A DNA stretch of 11,828 bases, taken from an uncultured Clostridia bacterium (GTDB lineage: Bacteria; Bacillota; Clostridia; Oscillospirales; CAG-272). Shown here in pieces: positions 1-6,863 of the stretch. The notes under the pieces were generated by a model. It was given only the letters and a program-made list of their open reading frames with translations. It was not told the DNA's origin and did no database searches. Made by a program: the position numbers and the translations under genes. Each line of letters opens with the position of its first letter. The first letter of the stretch is position 1. The stretch spans positions 1 through 11,828 of the forward strand of contig CAMOLD010000033.1 of the NCBI GenBank assembly GCA_946618395.1, in the 5' to 3' direction.

Positions 1-10
1 CCTTGCGCGA

Positions 11-69
11 ACCTTCCATGCTCTCGCGCGCATGATGCGCGCACGCGCGCACGCGCGCGCGTAGAAGGT
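11..69. repeat. Alternating GC tract with palindromes
   Basis: Positions 25-61 are an almost uninterrupted alternating purine-pyrimidine run of CG/CA steps. Inside it, GCGCGCAT-G-ATGCGCGC at 26-42 is a perfect palindrome. ACCTTC at 11-16 pairs with GAAGGT at 64-69, so the whole stretch can fold as one long hairpin. The first 15 bases (ending GCGCGAACCTT) resemble the GCGCGAACCTT at 3240-3249 in the oriC spacer, so this looks like part of a dispersed repeat. No gene is seen here. Confidence 0.7.
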
Positions 70-70
70 C

Positions 71-110
71 CCCACTTTTTTGGAAAAAAAGTGGGTCAAA
101 AAACTTTCAA
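71..110 (-). terminator. Hairpin downstream of recF, leader-hairpin family member 1
   Basis: CCCACTTTTTT (71-81) and AAAAAAGTGGG (85-95) form an 11-bp stem with a 3-nt loop. Read on the minus strand it is preceded by GAAAGTTTTTTG, the same leader found before hairpins at 3061 and 7737. It lies just past the recF stop and may end that transcript. It is not a classic terminator, because the T-run is inside the stem and not after it. Confidence 0.5.
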
Positions 111-154
111 TCTTTGGAAATCCGAAATCATTTCTGCAACGGTTTCGGCTTCAT

Positions 155-1258
155 TTATTGCAAATAGTTTCCGTTTTCTACACGGATCAGTTTGCCGGCG
201 GCGGGGAGCTGTTCCTCGCAGGTGGTGATGATGACCTGCCGGCCCTGAATTTTCTCGGCAAGATAGCTGCGCCGGGCGCTGTCCAGCTCCGAGAACACGT
301 CATCCAAAAGGTAAGCCGGCATTTCGCGGCAAACCTCCTCGCAAATGGTGCCTTCCGCCAGCTTGATTGCCAGCGCCATGGAGCGTTGCTGACCCTGCGA
401 GGCAAACATTCTTGCCGGTTTTTGGCAAAGATTGATGGCAATATCGTCCTTGTGAATGCCCCAAAGAGTGCTTCCGGCGGCAATTTCGCGCTCGTGGTTG
501 TTCATCAGCTTTTCAAAATATGCCGCTTCCACCGCCGCGGCGTTCTCAAAATCGCCGTCGTCACGGTGCAACGAGGGGTCATAGACCAGTTCTGGCACTT
601 CTCCGCCGCTTGTCATTTCGGCAAAAATGGATTTGACCGCCGGATCCAGCCGCTTGCAATAGCGCGCCCGGTAGCCGGAAATGACAGCCGCTTCGCGCGC
701 AAGCTCCGCAGACCAAAGCTCAATGGTCCCCCGAAAGGTTTCGGGGTCCTCCTCGGCGTTGCGCAAAAGCTGGTTGCGCTGTTTGAGCGCCTTGTTGTAG
801 CGTTGCAGACTTTGCAAATAAGCGGGATAGAGCTGGGAGATGGCAACATCCAAAAAGTTCCGCCGCTCGCCGGGACCGTCCTTGACGATGGAGAGATGCT
901 CCGGGCAGAACAGCACGGTGCGGAAAAGCCCCAGCGCGTCCGATACCTTGGCAAGCCGAACCTTGTTGTGCTCAATCCTGCGGCGCTTGCCTTTGAGTAG
1001 GCGCACGGTCAGATTTTGCTCCCTTGCCGAGTCGGCATAGTCCAAAGAAATTTCAAACAAATCGGCGCCAAAGCGGATCATTTCCTCGTCGGCGGAAGTG
1101 CGAAAACTCTTGCCCACCGAGGCATAGAAAATGGCTTCCAGCAGGTTGGTTTTGCCCTGCGCGTTTTTGCCGACCAAAAGGTTGACGCCTGGATCAAACC
1201 CCACCTCGGCAAACTCGATATTGCGAAAATTTGAAACGCGGATACGATTGCAAATCAT
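155..1258 (-). CDS. recF: DNA replication/repair protein RecF
   Basis: RecF is the SMC-like ATPase of the RecFOR pathway. It helps load RecA at single-stranded gaps and stalled forks. The 367-residue length matches the family (about 360-375). The Walker A motif GKNAQGKTN is at residues 30-38. The region GIHKDD (267-272) corresponds to the conserved G-H-x-D-D segment. The ABC signature core SQGQQR is at 288-292, and Walker B YLLDD at 316-320 is followed by VFSELD. The start at 1258 gives the usual N-terminus (NRIRVSNFRNIE), although the upstream ribosome site is weak. It follows dnaN with a 31-bp gap, so it is probably in the same transcript and translated by coupling. No S4-domain yaaA/rlbA gene intervenes, unlike in Bacillus. 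Identification is secure. Confidence 0.97.
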   Translation of the reverse strand: MICNRIRVSNFRNIEFAEVGFDPGVNLLVGKNAQGKTNLLEAIFYASVGKSFRTSADEEMIRFGADLFEISLDYADSAREQNLTVRLLKGKRRRIEHNKVRLAKVSDALGLFRTVLFCPEHLSIVKDGPGERRNFLDVAISQLYPAYLQSLQRYNKALKQRNQLLRNAEEDPETFRGTIELWSAELAREAAVISGYRARYCKRLDPAVKSIFAEMTSGGEVPELVYDPSLHRDDGDFENAAAVEAAYFEKLMNNHEREIAAGSTLWGIHKDDIAINLCQKPARMFASQGQQRSMALAIKLAEGTICEEVCREMPAYLLDDVFSELDSARRSYLAEKIQGRQVIITTCEEQLPAAGKLIRVENGNYLQ

Positions 1259-1289
1259 CTTTGAATTTTCATCGTTTTCCGGCTGAAAA

Positions 1290-2441
1290 TCACTCTTTCA
1301 TGCGGACGGGCAGGAGCATGAACAGCTCGGTTTGCGCGCCCATATCTTCTGCCGGCTCAATGTTGATGCTGGTCAGCGGCGTGGAGAGCGAGATTTTGAC
1401 GCGCTCGGCGCTGGAGGCCTTCAGGCTTTCAATCAGGAAGCGGTTGTTGAAGGCGATCAGAATATCCTCGCCCTCGTGGTCAATTTCAATTTCATCATAG
1501 GTGGAACCCAGCGTGGAAACCGCGGAAATTTTGAGCAGTTTGCCCTCAAATTGCAGTTTGACATGCGAACGGACGCTGCCGGCAACCTTTTCCTCGGTGA
1601 CCAGAGCGGCGCGTTCCAGCGCGGCAATCAGGCGCTCGCGGTCGCAGGTGGCAAAAATGCGGTGCTGTTTGATGATGATGCGGTCGTATTCGATATAGAT
1701 GCCTTCCACCAGGTGGGAGAAGAAGATCATGTTTTCAAAATGGAAGATGATGTTTTTGCGGCTCAAGCAAACGCGAACGGTTGCTTCATCGTCATCCGAA
1801 AGGATGCGGTAAAGCTCGTTGACGGTTTTTGTGGGAACGATGAAGGAGAATTTGAGGTCGGAACCGTCGGTATTGCGGTTTTCCACCTCGGTTTGAATGC
1901 CGCATTTTGCCAGCTTGAAGCTATCGCAGGAGACAAGCAGTAGTTCGTTTGCCGTTACCCGGAAATAGCAACCGTTCAAAACCACGCGCTGGTCGTTGTT
2001 TGCCATAGCGAACATGGCTTTGCCAATCATCTCTTTGAGAACGCCCTGGCTGACCAAAAATCCATCTTCCGTTTCCAGGCGGGGAATGGCGGGGTAATCC
2101 GACGCGGCAAGCGCGTTCATGCGGTGAACCGATTTTCCGCTCTCAATCGACGCCTGCAAATTTTCGCCAACGGTCAGAGTGACGGTTTCGCCTTCCATCA
2201 CGCGGAAGGTTTGCGTTAATTTTTGGGCGTTCAGAATATAGGCGCCCGCTTCCAGAACTTCGGCGTTCACCGCAAGTCTGGTTCCTTTCTCGGAGTCAAA
2301 GGTGGTCAGAATACAGGTGCCGTCTGCCGACGCCTCAATCAAAATACCCTCGGTTGCGGTCATGGCAGTTTTGCCGGATACCGTGTTCATCAAGGGAGTG
2401 GTGGCGTCCATAATCATTTTGCGGTTGAATACGATTTTCAT
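1290..2441 (-). CDS. dnaN: DNA polymerase III sliding clamp (beta subunit)
   Basis: The beta clamp is a dimeric ring that encircles DNA and tethers replicative polymerase and other factors. The protein is 383 residues, slightly longer than the typical 365-375. It begins MKIVFNRKMIMDATTPL and ends with the characteristic LLPVRM segment, which lies by the C-terminal partner-binding pocket. The middle contains ASDYP, typical of the domain 1/2 junction. The start at 2441 is supported by AAAGGGTGA about 5 bases upstream on the minus strand. The gene follows dnaA after a ~900-bp spacer containing oriC and precedes recF by 31 bp. Position and sequence leave little doubt. Confidence 0.97.
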   Translation of the reverse strand: MKIVFNRKMIMDATTPLMNTVSGKTAMTATEGILIEASADGTCILTTFDSEKGTRLAVNAEVLEAGAYILNAQKLTQTFRVMEGETVTLTVGENLQASIESGKSVHRMNALAASDYPAIPRLETEDGFLVSQGVLKEMIGKAMFAMANNDQRVVLNGCYFRVTANELLLVSCDSFKLAKCGIQTEVENRNTDGSDLKFSFIVPTKTVNELYRILSDDDEATVRVCLSRKNIIFHFENMIFFSHLVEGIYIEYDRIIIKQHRIFATCDRERLIAALERAALVTEEKVAGSVRSHVKLQFEGKLLKISAVSTLGSTYDEIEIDHEGEDILIAFNNRFLIESLKASSAERVKISLSTPLTSINIEPAEDMGAQTELFMLLPVRMKE

Positions 2442-2456
2442 AATGTCACCCTTTCG

Positions 2457-2484
2457 TTTATATTAAGAGATTTCTTTTTTTAAG
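2457..2484 (-). promoter_or_regulatory. Weak candidate dnaN promoter
   Basis: Read on the minus strand, TATAAA (2457-2462) lies 16 bases downstream of CTTAAA (2479-2484), just before the dnaN ribosome site. Only the -10 is good and the -35 matches three of six bases. A promoter is expected somewhere in this long spacer, but this is not a firm call. Confidence 0.3.
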
Positions 2485-2560
2485 TTTTTGATCAAACTTT
2501 TTTCAAAAAGTTTGTCAGGTGCGGGTGAAACCCGCGACCTTTCTTCGCGCCCTGCGCGAA
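2482..2560. repeat. Left arm of inverted repeat bracketing oriC
   Basis: This 79-bp arm matches the reverse complement of 3261-3336, apart from three single-base length differences in homopolymers and one substitution. It consists of three short palindromes in a row: AAACTTTTT/AAAAAGTTT (2494-2513), GCGGGT/ACCCGC (2521-2535) and TTCGCGC/GCGCGAA (2544-2560). A fourth palindrome, TGCGC/GCGCA (2566-2579), follows. It begins 40 bp upstream of the dnaN start codon. Confidence 0.9.
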
Positions 2561-2580
2561 CCGAATGCGCTCTTGCGCAA

Positions 2581-2653
2581 ATAAGAGAAGGATAGAATGA
2601 ATAGAAGGATTTACAGAAGAAAAAGCAGTAAACCCTATGGAAACTGTGGAGAA
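2581..2653 (-). other. Candidate DnaA-trio and unwinding element
   Basis: Moving from the dnaA side toward dnaN there is a near-consensus DnaA box (TTCTCCACA on the minus strand, 2645-2653). Next comes a short GC-richer spacer (2632-2640), then a purine tract readable as CAG AAG AAA AAG CAG (2614-2628) and more TAG/AAG triplets down to 2593. On the paired strand these are 3'-GAN trios, the pattern to which DnaA is known to bind on single strands during origin opening in Bacillus. The order box, GC cluster, trios matches that layout. The call is by pattern only. Confidence 0.5.
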
Positions 2654-3039
2654 CTCTCTAAACCGGCTCCCACAGGCGTTTTTTGGCGTTTGCAAAACCG
2701 AAAAACCACAGGGAAAACCAACGCAAAACTTGTGGAAAGATGTGGAAAACTTTTCCCGTTTTCAGGCAATTTGGAAGGTTGTTTTTCTTCCAAACCACCG
2801 CATTTTTGTTTTTGCGGTTTTTCATGCTTTCCAAGATGTGGAAAACCGCTTCCATTTCCCCGAAAAAGCGGGAAGACAAACGCAAAACCAAACTTTTCCA
2901 CAGCCGCCTGCCAAACACTTTTCCAAAAGCGCCAACCGGCGCCGCAAAGGGGTTTTGCCAATTTTATCAACAGCAAACCATAAGTTACTAAACCGGTTTT
3001 CCACCAGTTTTCCACAGGTGTTGAAAACTGTGTGGAAAA
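2645..3039. other. oriC: oriC: DnaA-box cluster
   Basis: Five perfect TTTTCCACA boxes (consensus TTWTNCACA) are present: minus strand at 2741-2749, 2837-2845 and 3031-3039, plus strand at 2894-2902 and 3008-3016. One-mismatch boxes are at 2645-2653 (-), 2731-2739 (-), 2964-2972 (+, TTATCAACA) and 2997-3005 (+, TTTTCCACC). Such clustering between dnaA and dnaN is the established site of the Bacillota origin. Open frames that run through this stretch on both strands encode low-complexity Phe/Lys-rich peptides and are not considered genes. The region upstream of dnaA (4740-4870) is AT-rich but lacks boxes. Confidence 0.9.
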
Positions 3040-3049
3040 AAGTTTTTGA

Positions 3050-3084
3050 AAGTTTTTTGCCCAGCTTTTTTCCAAAAAAGCTGG
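3050..3084 (+). repeat. Leader-hairpin family member 2
   Basis: The leader AAAGTTTTTTG (3049-3059) is followed by CCAGCTTTTTT (3061-3071) and AAAAAAGCTGG (3074-3084), an 11-bp stem with a 2-nt loop. The GC half of the stem differs from the copies at 71 and 7737, but pairing is kept. It lies at the dnaA-side edge of the DnaA-box cluster. Confidence 0.7.
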
Positions 3085-3110
3085 TAGGGTTCGGGGGACG
3101 AGCGCGACCG

Positions 3111-3199
3111 CCCGCAGTGCGGGAAACAGGGAGCGTGAGGAGTGGCAGCGGTCAAAATTTTGAAGCGGCAATGCCGCGTTACAAAATTTTGGGCACCGC
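3111..3199. repeat. Nested palindromes in the oriC spacer
   Basis: CCCGCA-G-TGCGGG is at 3111-3123. From 3148 to 3199 palindromes are nested. GCGGT (3148-3152) pairs with ACCGC (3195-3199). CAAAATTTTG occurs at 3153-3162 and again at 3182-3191. At the centre GCGGCA-A-TGCCGC (3165-3177) forms the tip. No coding signal is seen between 3040 and 3340. The stretch is built of hairpin-forming units. Confidence 0.75.
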
Positions 3200-3226
3200 A
3201 ACAGGATCAACGTCCCGAGGTCTTAT

Positions 3227-3336
3227 TTCGCGCCAGAGGCGCGAACCTTAATTGCTTTTGTTCGCGCAGAGCGCGAAGAAAGGTCGCGGGTTTCACCCGC
3301 ACCTGACAAACTTTTGAAAAAGTTTGATCAAAACTT
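3227..3336. repeat. Right arm of inverted repeat bracketing oriC, plus extra hairpin
   Basis: TTCGCGCC-AGA-GGCGCGAA (3227-3245) is a stand-alone hairpin. The right arm (3261-3336) then mirrors 2482-2560: TTCGCGC-AGA-GCGCGAA, a GCGGGT/ACCCGC palindrome, then AAACTTTT/AAAAAGTTT. The arm ends 4 bp before the dnaA stop codon, so it sits exactly at the 3' end of dnaA and could act in transcript ending or RNA stability. Confidence 0.9.
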
Positions 3337-3340
3337 TCTA

Positions 3341-4702
<1,362 letters not shown>

Positions 4703-4780
4703 TTGTCGTTCCTTTCCTCCGGCAAATATCCACCGGATGATTTTTCGCCCTAAAAATAAAATTATATAAATATATACACT

Positions 4781-4809
4781 ATTATAACATATTTCTATTC
4801 TTCTATAAA
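4781..4809 (-). promoter_or_regulatory. Candidate dnaA promoter
   Basis: On the minus strand a perfect TATAAT (4781-4786) lies 17 bases downstream of TTTATA (4804-4809), about 80 bp upstream of the dnaA start. The -35 is weak. The surrounding 4740-4870 is very AT-rich and has no other minus-strand gene. No DnaA box is visible here, so autoregulation through boxes is not evident. Confidence 0.55.
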
Positions 4810-4874
4810 TTACCATCTAAAAAATTTACATTTTTTTAACATTTTCGCGCCGAAAAATTTTCCGCGCAAAAAAC

Positions 4875-4903
4875 TTGACTTGCAAATGTATTTGTGCTAT
4901 GAT
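4875..4903 (+). promoter_or_regulatory. Promoter of the lipoprotein gene
   Basis: TTGACT (4875-4880), a 17-base spacer and TATGAT (4898-4903) preceded by TGC (extended -10). The expected start near 4910 leaves a short leader before the ribosome site at 4933. It is divergent from the dnaA promoter. Confidence 0.85.
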
Positions 4904-4947
4904 GGAATTGTTGCAAAAACAAAAAAACGAAAAAGGAGATATTTCCC

Positions 4948-5331
4948 ATGAAAAAAATCGGATCGCTTTTGCTGCTTGTCACCATGATCTCCGCGCTTTT
5001 GGCAGTCTGCCTGACCGGATGCGGCCTGTTCAAAACCCCCACGGTCGATGAAGTGAAAACAAACCTGGAAAACGCAGGCTATGAGGTTGAAGTCATGACC
5101 GGAGAGGAGTATGTCGAGGAAGGCGAATTCAGTTTTCTTTCGAGCACCGAGCTGAAAAATGTTCTTTACGGTCAAAAAGGAGAGGACAGAATTTTGGTGT
5201 TCTTCTTTGACTCGACCGATACCGCTTCCGAGTATTCCAATCTGATCAACGACCCGGATTTGTTGAGCGGACAGAGCAACAGCGTTCTTTACCTGGCAAC
5301 CAAACAGGCAAGAAAGGATGCCGGCGTCTAA
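4948..5331 (+). CDS. Small predicted lipoprotein, function unknown
   Basis: The 127-residue product has a lysine-positive N-terminus (MKKIG), a hydrophobic stretch (6-21) and a lipobox LTGC with the acceptor Cys at residue 25. It should be lipidated and held on the outer face of the membrane. The mature ~100 residues are acidic, with segments such as VDEVKTNLENAGYEVEVM that suggest a small alpha/beta fold. I do not recognise a named family. The start at 4948 has an AAGGAG site 9 bases upstream, and a strong promoter and a terminator make it a single-gene unit. It occupies the place beside dnaA where rpmH-rnpA would normally be. No function should be inferred from position. Confidence 0.88.
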   Translation: MKKIGSLLLLVTMISALLAVCLTGCGLFKTPTVDEVKTNLENAGYEVEVMTGEEYVEEGEFSFLSSTELKNVLYGQKGEDRILVFFFDSTDTASEYSNLINDPDLLSGQSNSVLYLATKQARKDAGV

Positions 5332-5410
5332 ACCTGCAAAGCAAAAAAAACAAAAACAGCCGCCCGGTTTACTGTCGATTCCATAAGGACTTTTGAAAAA
5401 ACCAAAAGCA

Positions 5411-5454
5411 TAGCGCACGATATCTCACATTTGTGAAGTATCGTGCGCTATTTT
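5411..5454 (+). terminator. Strong terminator after the lipoprotein gene
   Basis: TAGCGCACGATA (5411-5422) pairs perfectly with TATCGTGCGCTA (5439-5450), followed by TTTT. The loop holds a second small palindrome TCACA-TT-TGTGA (5425-5436), so almost the whole 40 bp is self-complementary. Confidence 0.85.
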
Positions 5455-5471
5455 CGTCCATAAAGAAGGGC

Positions 5472-5651
5472 GTGATGTTTTCAGCCGTGCGGCTGAAAGT
5501 GATGAGCAAGCTGGCGCTTGCGTGATGATTGCAAACTACGTTTGCAAGTGATGTTGAATCAATCCTTCACTTGCCGCAAGGCAAACATCACTGCCGCAAG
5601 GCAACATCACTCGGCGATAGCCGAACATCACCAATCCGAAGGATTGATTCA
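5472..5651. repeat. Array of seven mini-hairpins with GTGATG spacers
   Basis: The hairpins are TTCAGCC/GGCTGAA (5480-5497), GCAAGC/GCTTGC (5506-5521), TTGCAAAC/GTTTGCAA (5529-5547), TTGCC/GGCAA (5571-5584), TGCC/GGCA (5592-5603), TCGGC/GCCGA (5611-5624) and AATCC/GGATT (5633-5645). The first three are separated by GTGATG (5472, 5499, 5522, 5548). The later ones are separated by its complement ACATCAC (5585, 5604, 5625). The second half is enclosed by a 14-bp inverted repeat, TGAATCAATCCTTC (5555-5568) and its complement (5638-5651). This explains the gene-free stretch 5455-5675. Confidence 0.9.
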
Positions 5652-5675
5652 GTTGCCGCTCCTCCTCCCCCTTGC

Positions 5676-6281
5676 TTATCCTCTTTTTCTTAATAACACC
5701 CGGGAGGCAACCACGAGCGCGCGCTGATGGATGCGGTAGGCGGTGCGGCGGGAAACGCCCATCAGGTCGGCGGATTTTTCAATGGAATGCCCGTTGAGGT
5801 AGCGCAGGGTCAAAAGCGTTTTCTCGCGTCCGGGCGGAACGGCGTTGATGACGGCAACCACCGCGCGGCAGCGCGACCGCCAATAGGCAACGTTGCCAAG
5901 CGGATTTTCGGAAAGCCCGAGGAGCTTGTCCATGCGGCGGGAGCGCTCCTCGCATTCCAAAAGGCTGGCGCAAAGCAAAAAATCGGAAAGGAAGCGGCGC
6001 GTGCGTTCTTCCAGGGGCGGCAGAACATAGTCGGGCTTGACCGAGCGCAAAACGGCAAGCTCCTCGGCAGAGGGGAAGACGACCGAAAGATCGCCCAGGT
6101 CGGCGTCGGTCACGGTGTCCAGCTCCAGCGCCGCCAAAGGATCGCCGGCAAAATAGAACTGCAAGCCAAAGGCTGCGCGCGCCTGTTCGCCGGCGGCAAG
6201 AAGCGGATTTTGCGCGGCGTCCTGCCGCTCGGGATGGGTGCGCTTGAGGGATAAGGGCGAGCGGCGGCTGTTATTGCTCAT
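5676..6281 (-). CDS. Phage-like sigma-region-4 transcription regulator
   Basis: The start at 6281 (MSNNSRRSPL) gives 201 residues with a GGGGG-type ribosome site just upstream. Residues about 146-192 (from INAVPPGREKTLLTLRYL through GVSRRTAYRIHQRAL) have the pattern of a sigma-70 region 4 helix-turn-helix. The overall shape, a variable N-terminal part with a C-terminal region 4 alone, resembles phage late-transcription regulators of the ArpU/DUF1492 type. No region 2 is seen, so it is unlikely to be a complete sigma factor. The start overlaps the end of the upstream zinc-binding gene by 11 bp, so the two are probably translated together. A phage or integrative-element origin is inferred. Confidence 0.75.
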   Translation of the reverse strand: MSNNSRRSPLSLKRTHPERQDAAQNPLLAAGEQARAAFGLQFYFAGDPLAALELDTVTDADLGDLSVVFPSAEELAVLRSVKPDYVLPPLEERTRRFLSDFLLCASLLECEERSRRMDKLLGLSENPLGNVAYWRSRCRAVVAVINAVPPGREKTLLTLRYLNGHSIEKSADLMGVSRRTAYRIHQRALVVASRVLLRKRG

Positions 6282-6564
6282 AGCGGCCCCCGATATGTAC
6301 TTTCGGCGCGCTGATCGCCGGAAGAATTCCCATCGCCTCAATCCATTCGTCCCAGGTTGTTTCGCAAAACCGAACCAGGTCGTCGGTGCTTGCGCCCTCA
6401 ATACATTCGCGGCAGTAAGGCTTTCCGTGGGCGATGTAAAAGAACCCGTCCGCGGGCAGCGTTGCTCCGCAGTTGCGGCACTGCGTGCCGCCGTAGGCTT
6501 CGTCGTTTCCGCCCGCGTTGGGGCAGAACGGCGGGCAGATTAACCGTCTGCATAACTGACACAT
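6271..6564 (-). CDS. Cys-rich zinc-binding protein, phage-type small protein
   Basis: The 97-residue product has four cysteine pairs: C2/C5, C10/C14, C29/C32 (CRNC) and C51/C54 (CREC), with a His at 46. This pattern fits one or two zinc-ribbon or LIM-like knuckles. The tail (56-97) holds a Trp-containing helix (TTWDEWIEAMGI). The start at 6564 is set by AAAGGAGAA about 8 bases upstream. Frames reaching further upstream lack a ribosome site. It is first in a two-gene unit with the region-4 regulator, overlapping it by 11 bp, and is driven by the promoter at 6710-6738. The role is unknown, and a transcription co-factor of its partner is a guess from context. Confidence 0.75.
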   Translation of the reverse strand: MCQLCRRLICPPFCPNAGGNDEAYGGTQCRNCGATLPADGFFYIAHGKPYCRECIEGASTDDLVRFCETTWDEWIEAMGILPAISAPKVHIGGRYEQ

Positions 6565-6664
6565 TTTTGAAAATTCTCCTTTCTTTTCAACATCCTTGTT
6601 TGCCGGTCCGCCAAGGGAGAAACCGAAAGCAAAAAAGATTTTTCGAGTTTTTTCCTGCTTTCTC

Positions 6665-6693
6665 TTGACATTTCGACAAACTGCCTGTATAAT
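6665..6693 (+). promoter_or_regulatory. Consensus promoter for the S24 repressor gene
   Basis: A perfect TTGACA (6665-6670), a 17-base spacer and a perfect TATAAT (6688-6693) point rightward with a start near 6700. The repressor start codon is at 6864, leaving a leader of about 160 bases. The promoter faces the minus-strand promoter at 6710-6738. Confidence 0.85.
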
Positions 6694-6709
6694 GTTATCA
6701 AGCATAGCT

Positions 6710-6738
6710 ATTATATCGCATTTCCGAATTATTTTCAA
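6710..6738 (-). promoter_or_regulatory. Promoter for the zinc-protein / region-4 pair
   Basis: On the minus strand TTGAAA (6733-6738), a 17-base spacer and TATAAT (6710-6715) give a start near 6703. The two opposing start sites are within a few bases of each other. The palindrome ATAGCTAT (6704-6711) lies at the crossing point. Confidence 0.8.
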
Positions 6739-6764
6739 GTAGTATTTCGCATTTCATAAATATT
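6716..6764. promoter_or_regulatory. Candidate operator: 18-bp direct repeat, 31-bp spacing
   Basis: TCGCATTTCCGAATTATT (6716-6733) and TCGCATTTCATAAATATT (6747-6764) match at 15 of 18 positions and start 31 bp apart, close to three helical turns. The first copy fills the spacer between the -10 and -35 of the minus-strand promoter. A protein bound there would block that promoter and lie just downstream of the opposing start site. The S24 repressor is the obvious candidate binder, by inference. Confidence 0.5.
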
Positions 6765-6863
6765 CAGAACAATGCACGAAATTGAGGGAAAAGATTTGTG
6801 AAATGGATACAAAACGCCCAACAAAATTCGTCCGGCTTCGACCGGGGGATAGGAGGAAGCACC

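Noticed and set aside
2597..3251. Overlapping open frames of up to ~200 codons in the dnaA-dnaN spacer, on both strands
   Set aside because: They encode low-complexity Phe/Lys/Pro peptides, overlap in several frames and cover the DnaA boxes and palindromes. The openness comes from TTTTCC/GGAAAA-rich sequence.
2482..3336. Insertion sequence with terminal inverted repeats
   Set aside because: There is no transposase frame inside and no target-site duplication that I could see. The interior is oriC.
5472..5651. CRISPR array
   Set aside because: Repeats would be too short (6-7 bp), spacers are all self-complementary, and no cas genes are present.
6700..6863. Riboswitch in the long leader of the S24 repressor gene
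   Set aside because: No known riboswitch motif or strong hairpin was seen. The leader is better explained by operator sequence.
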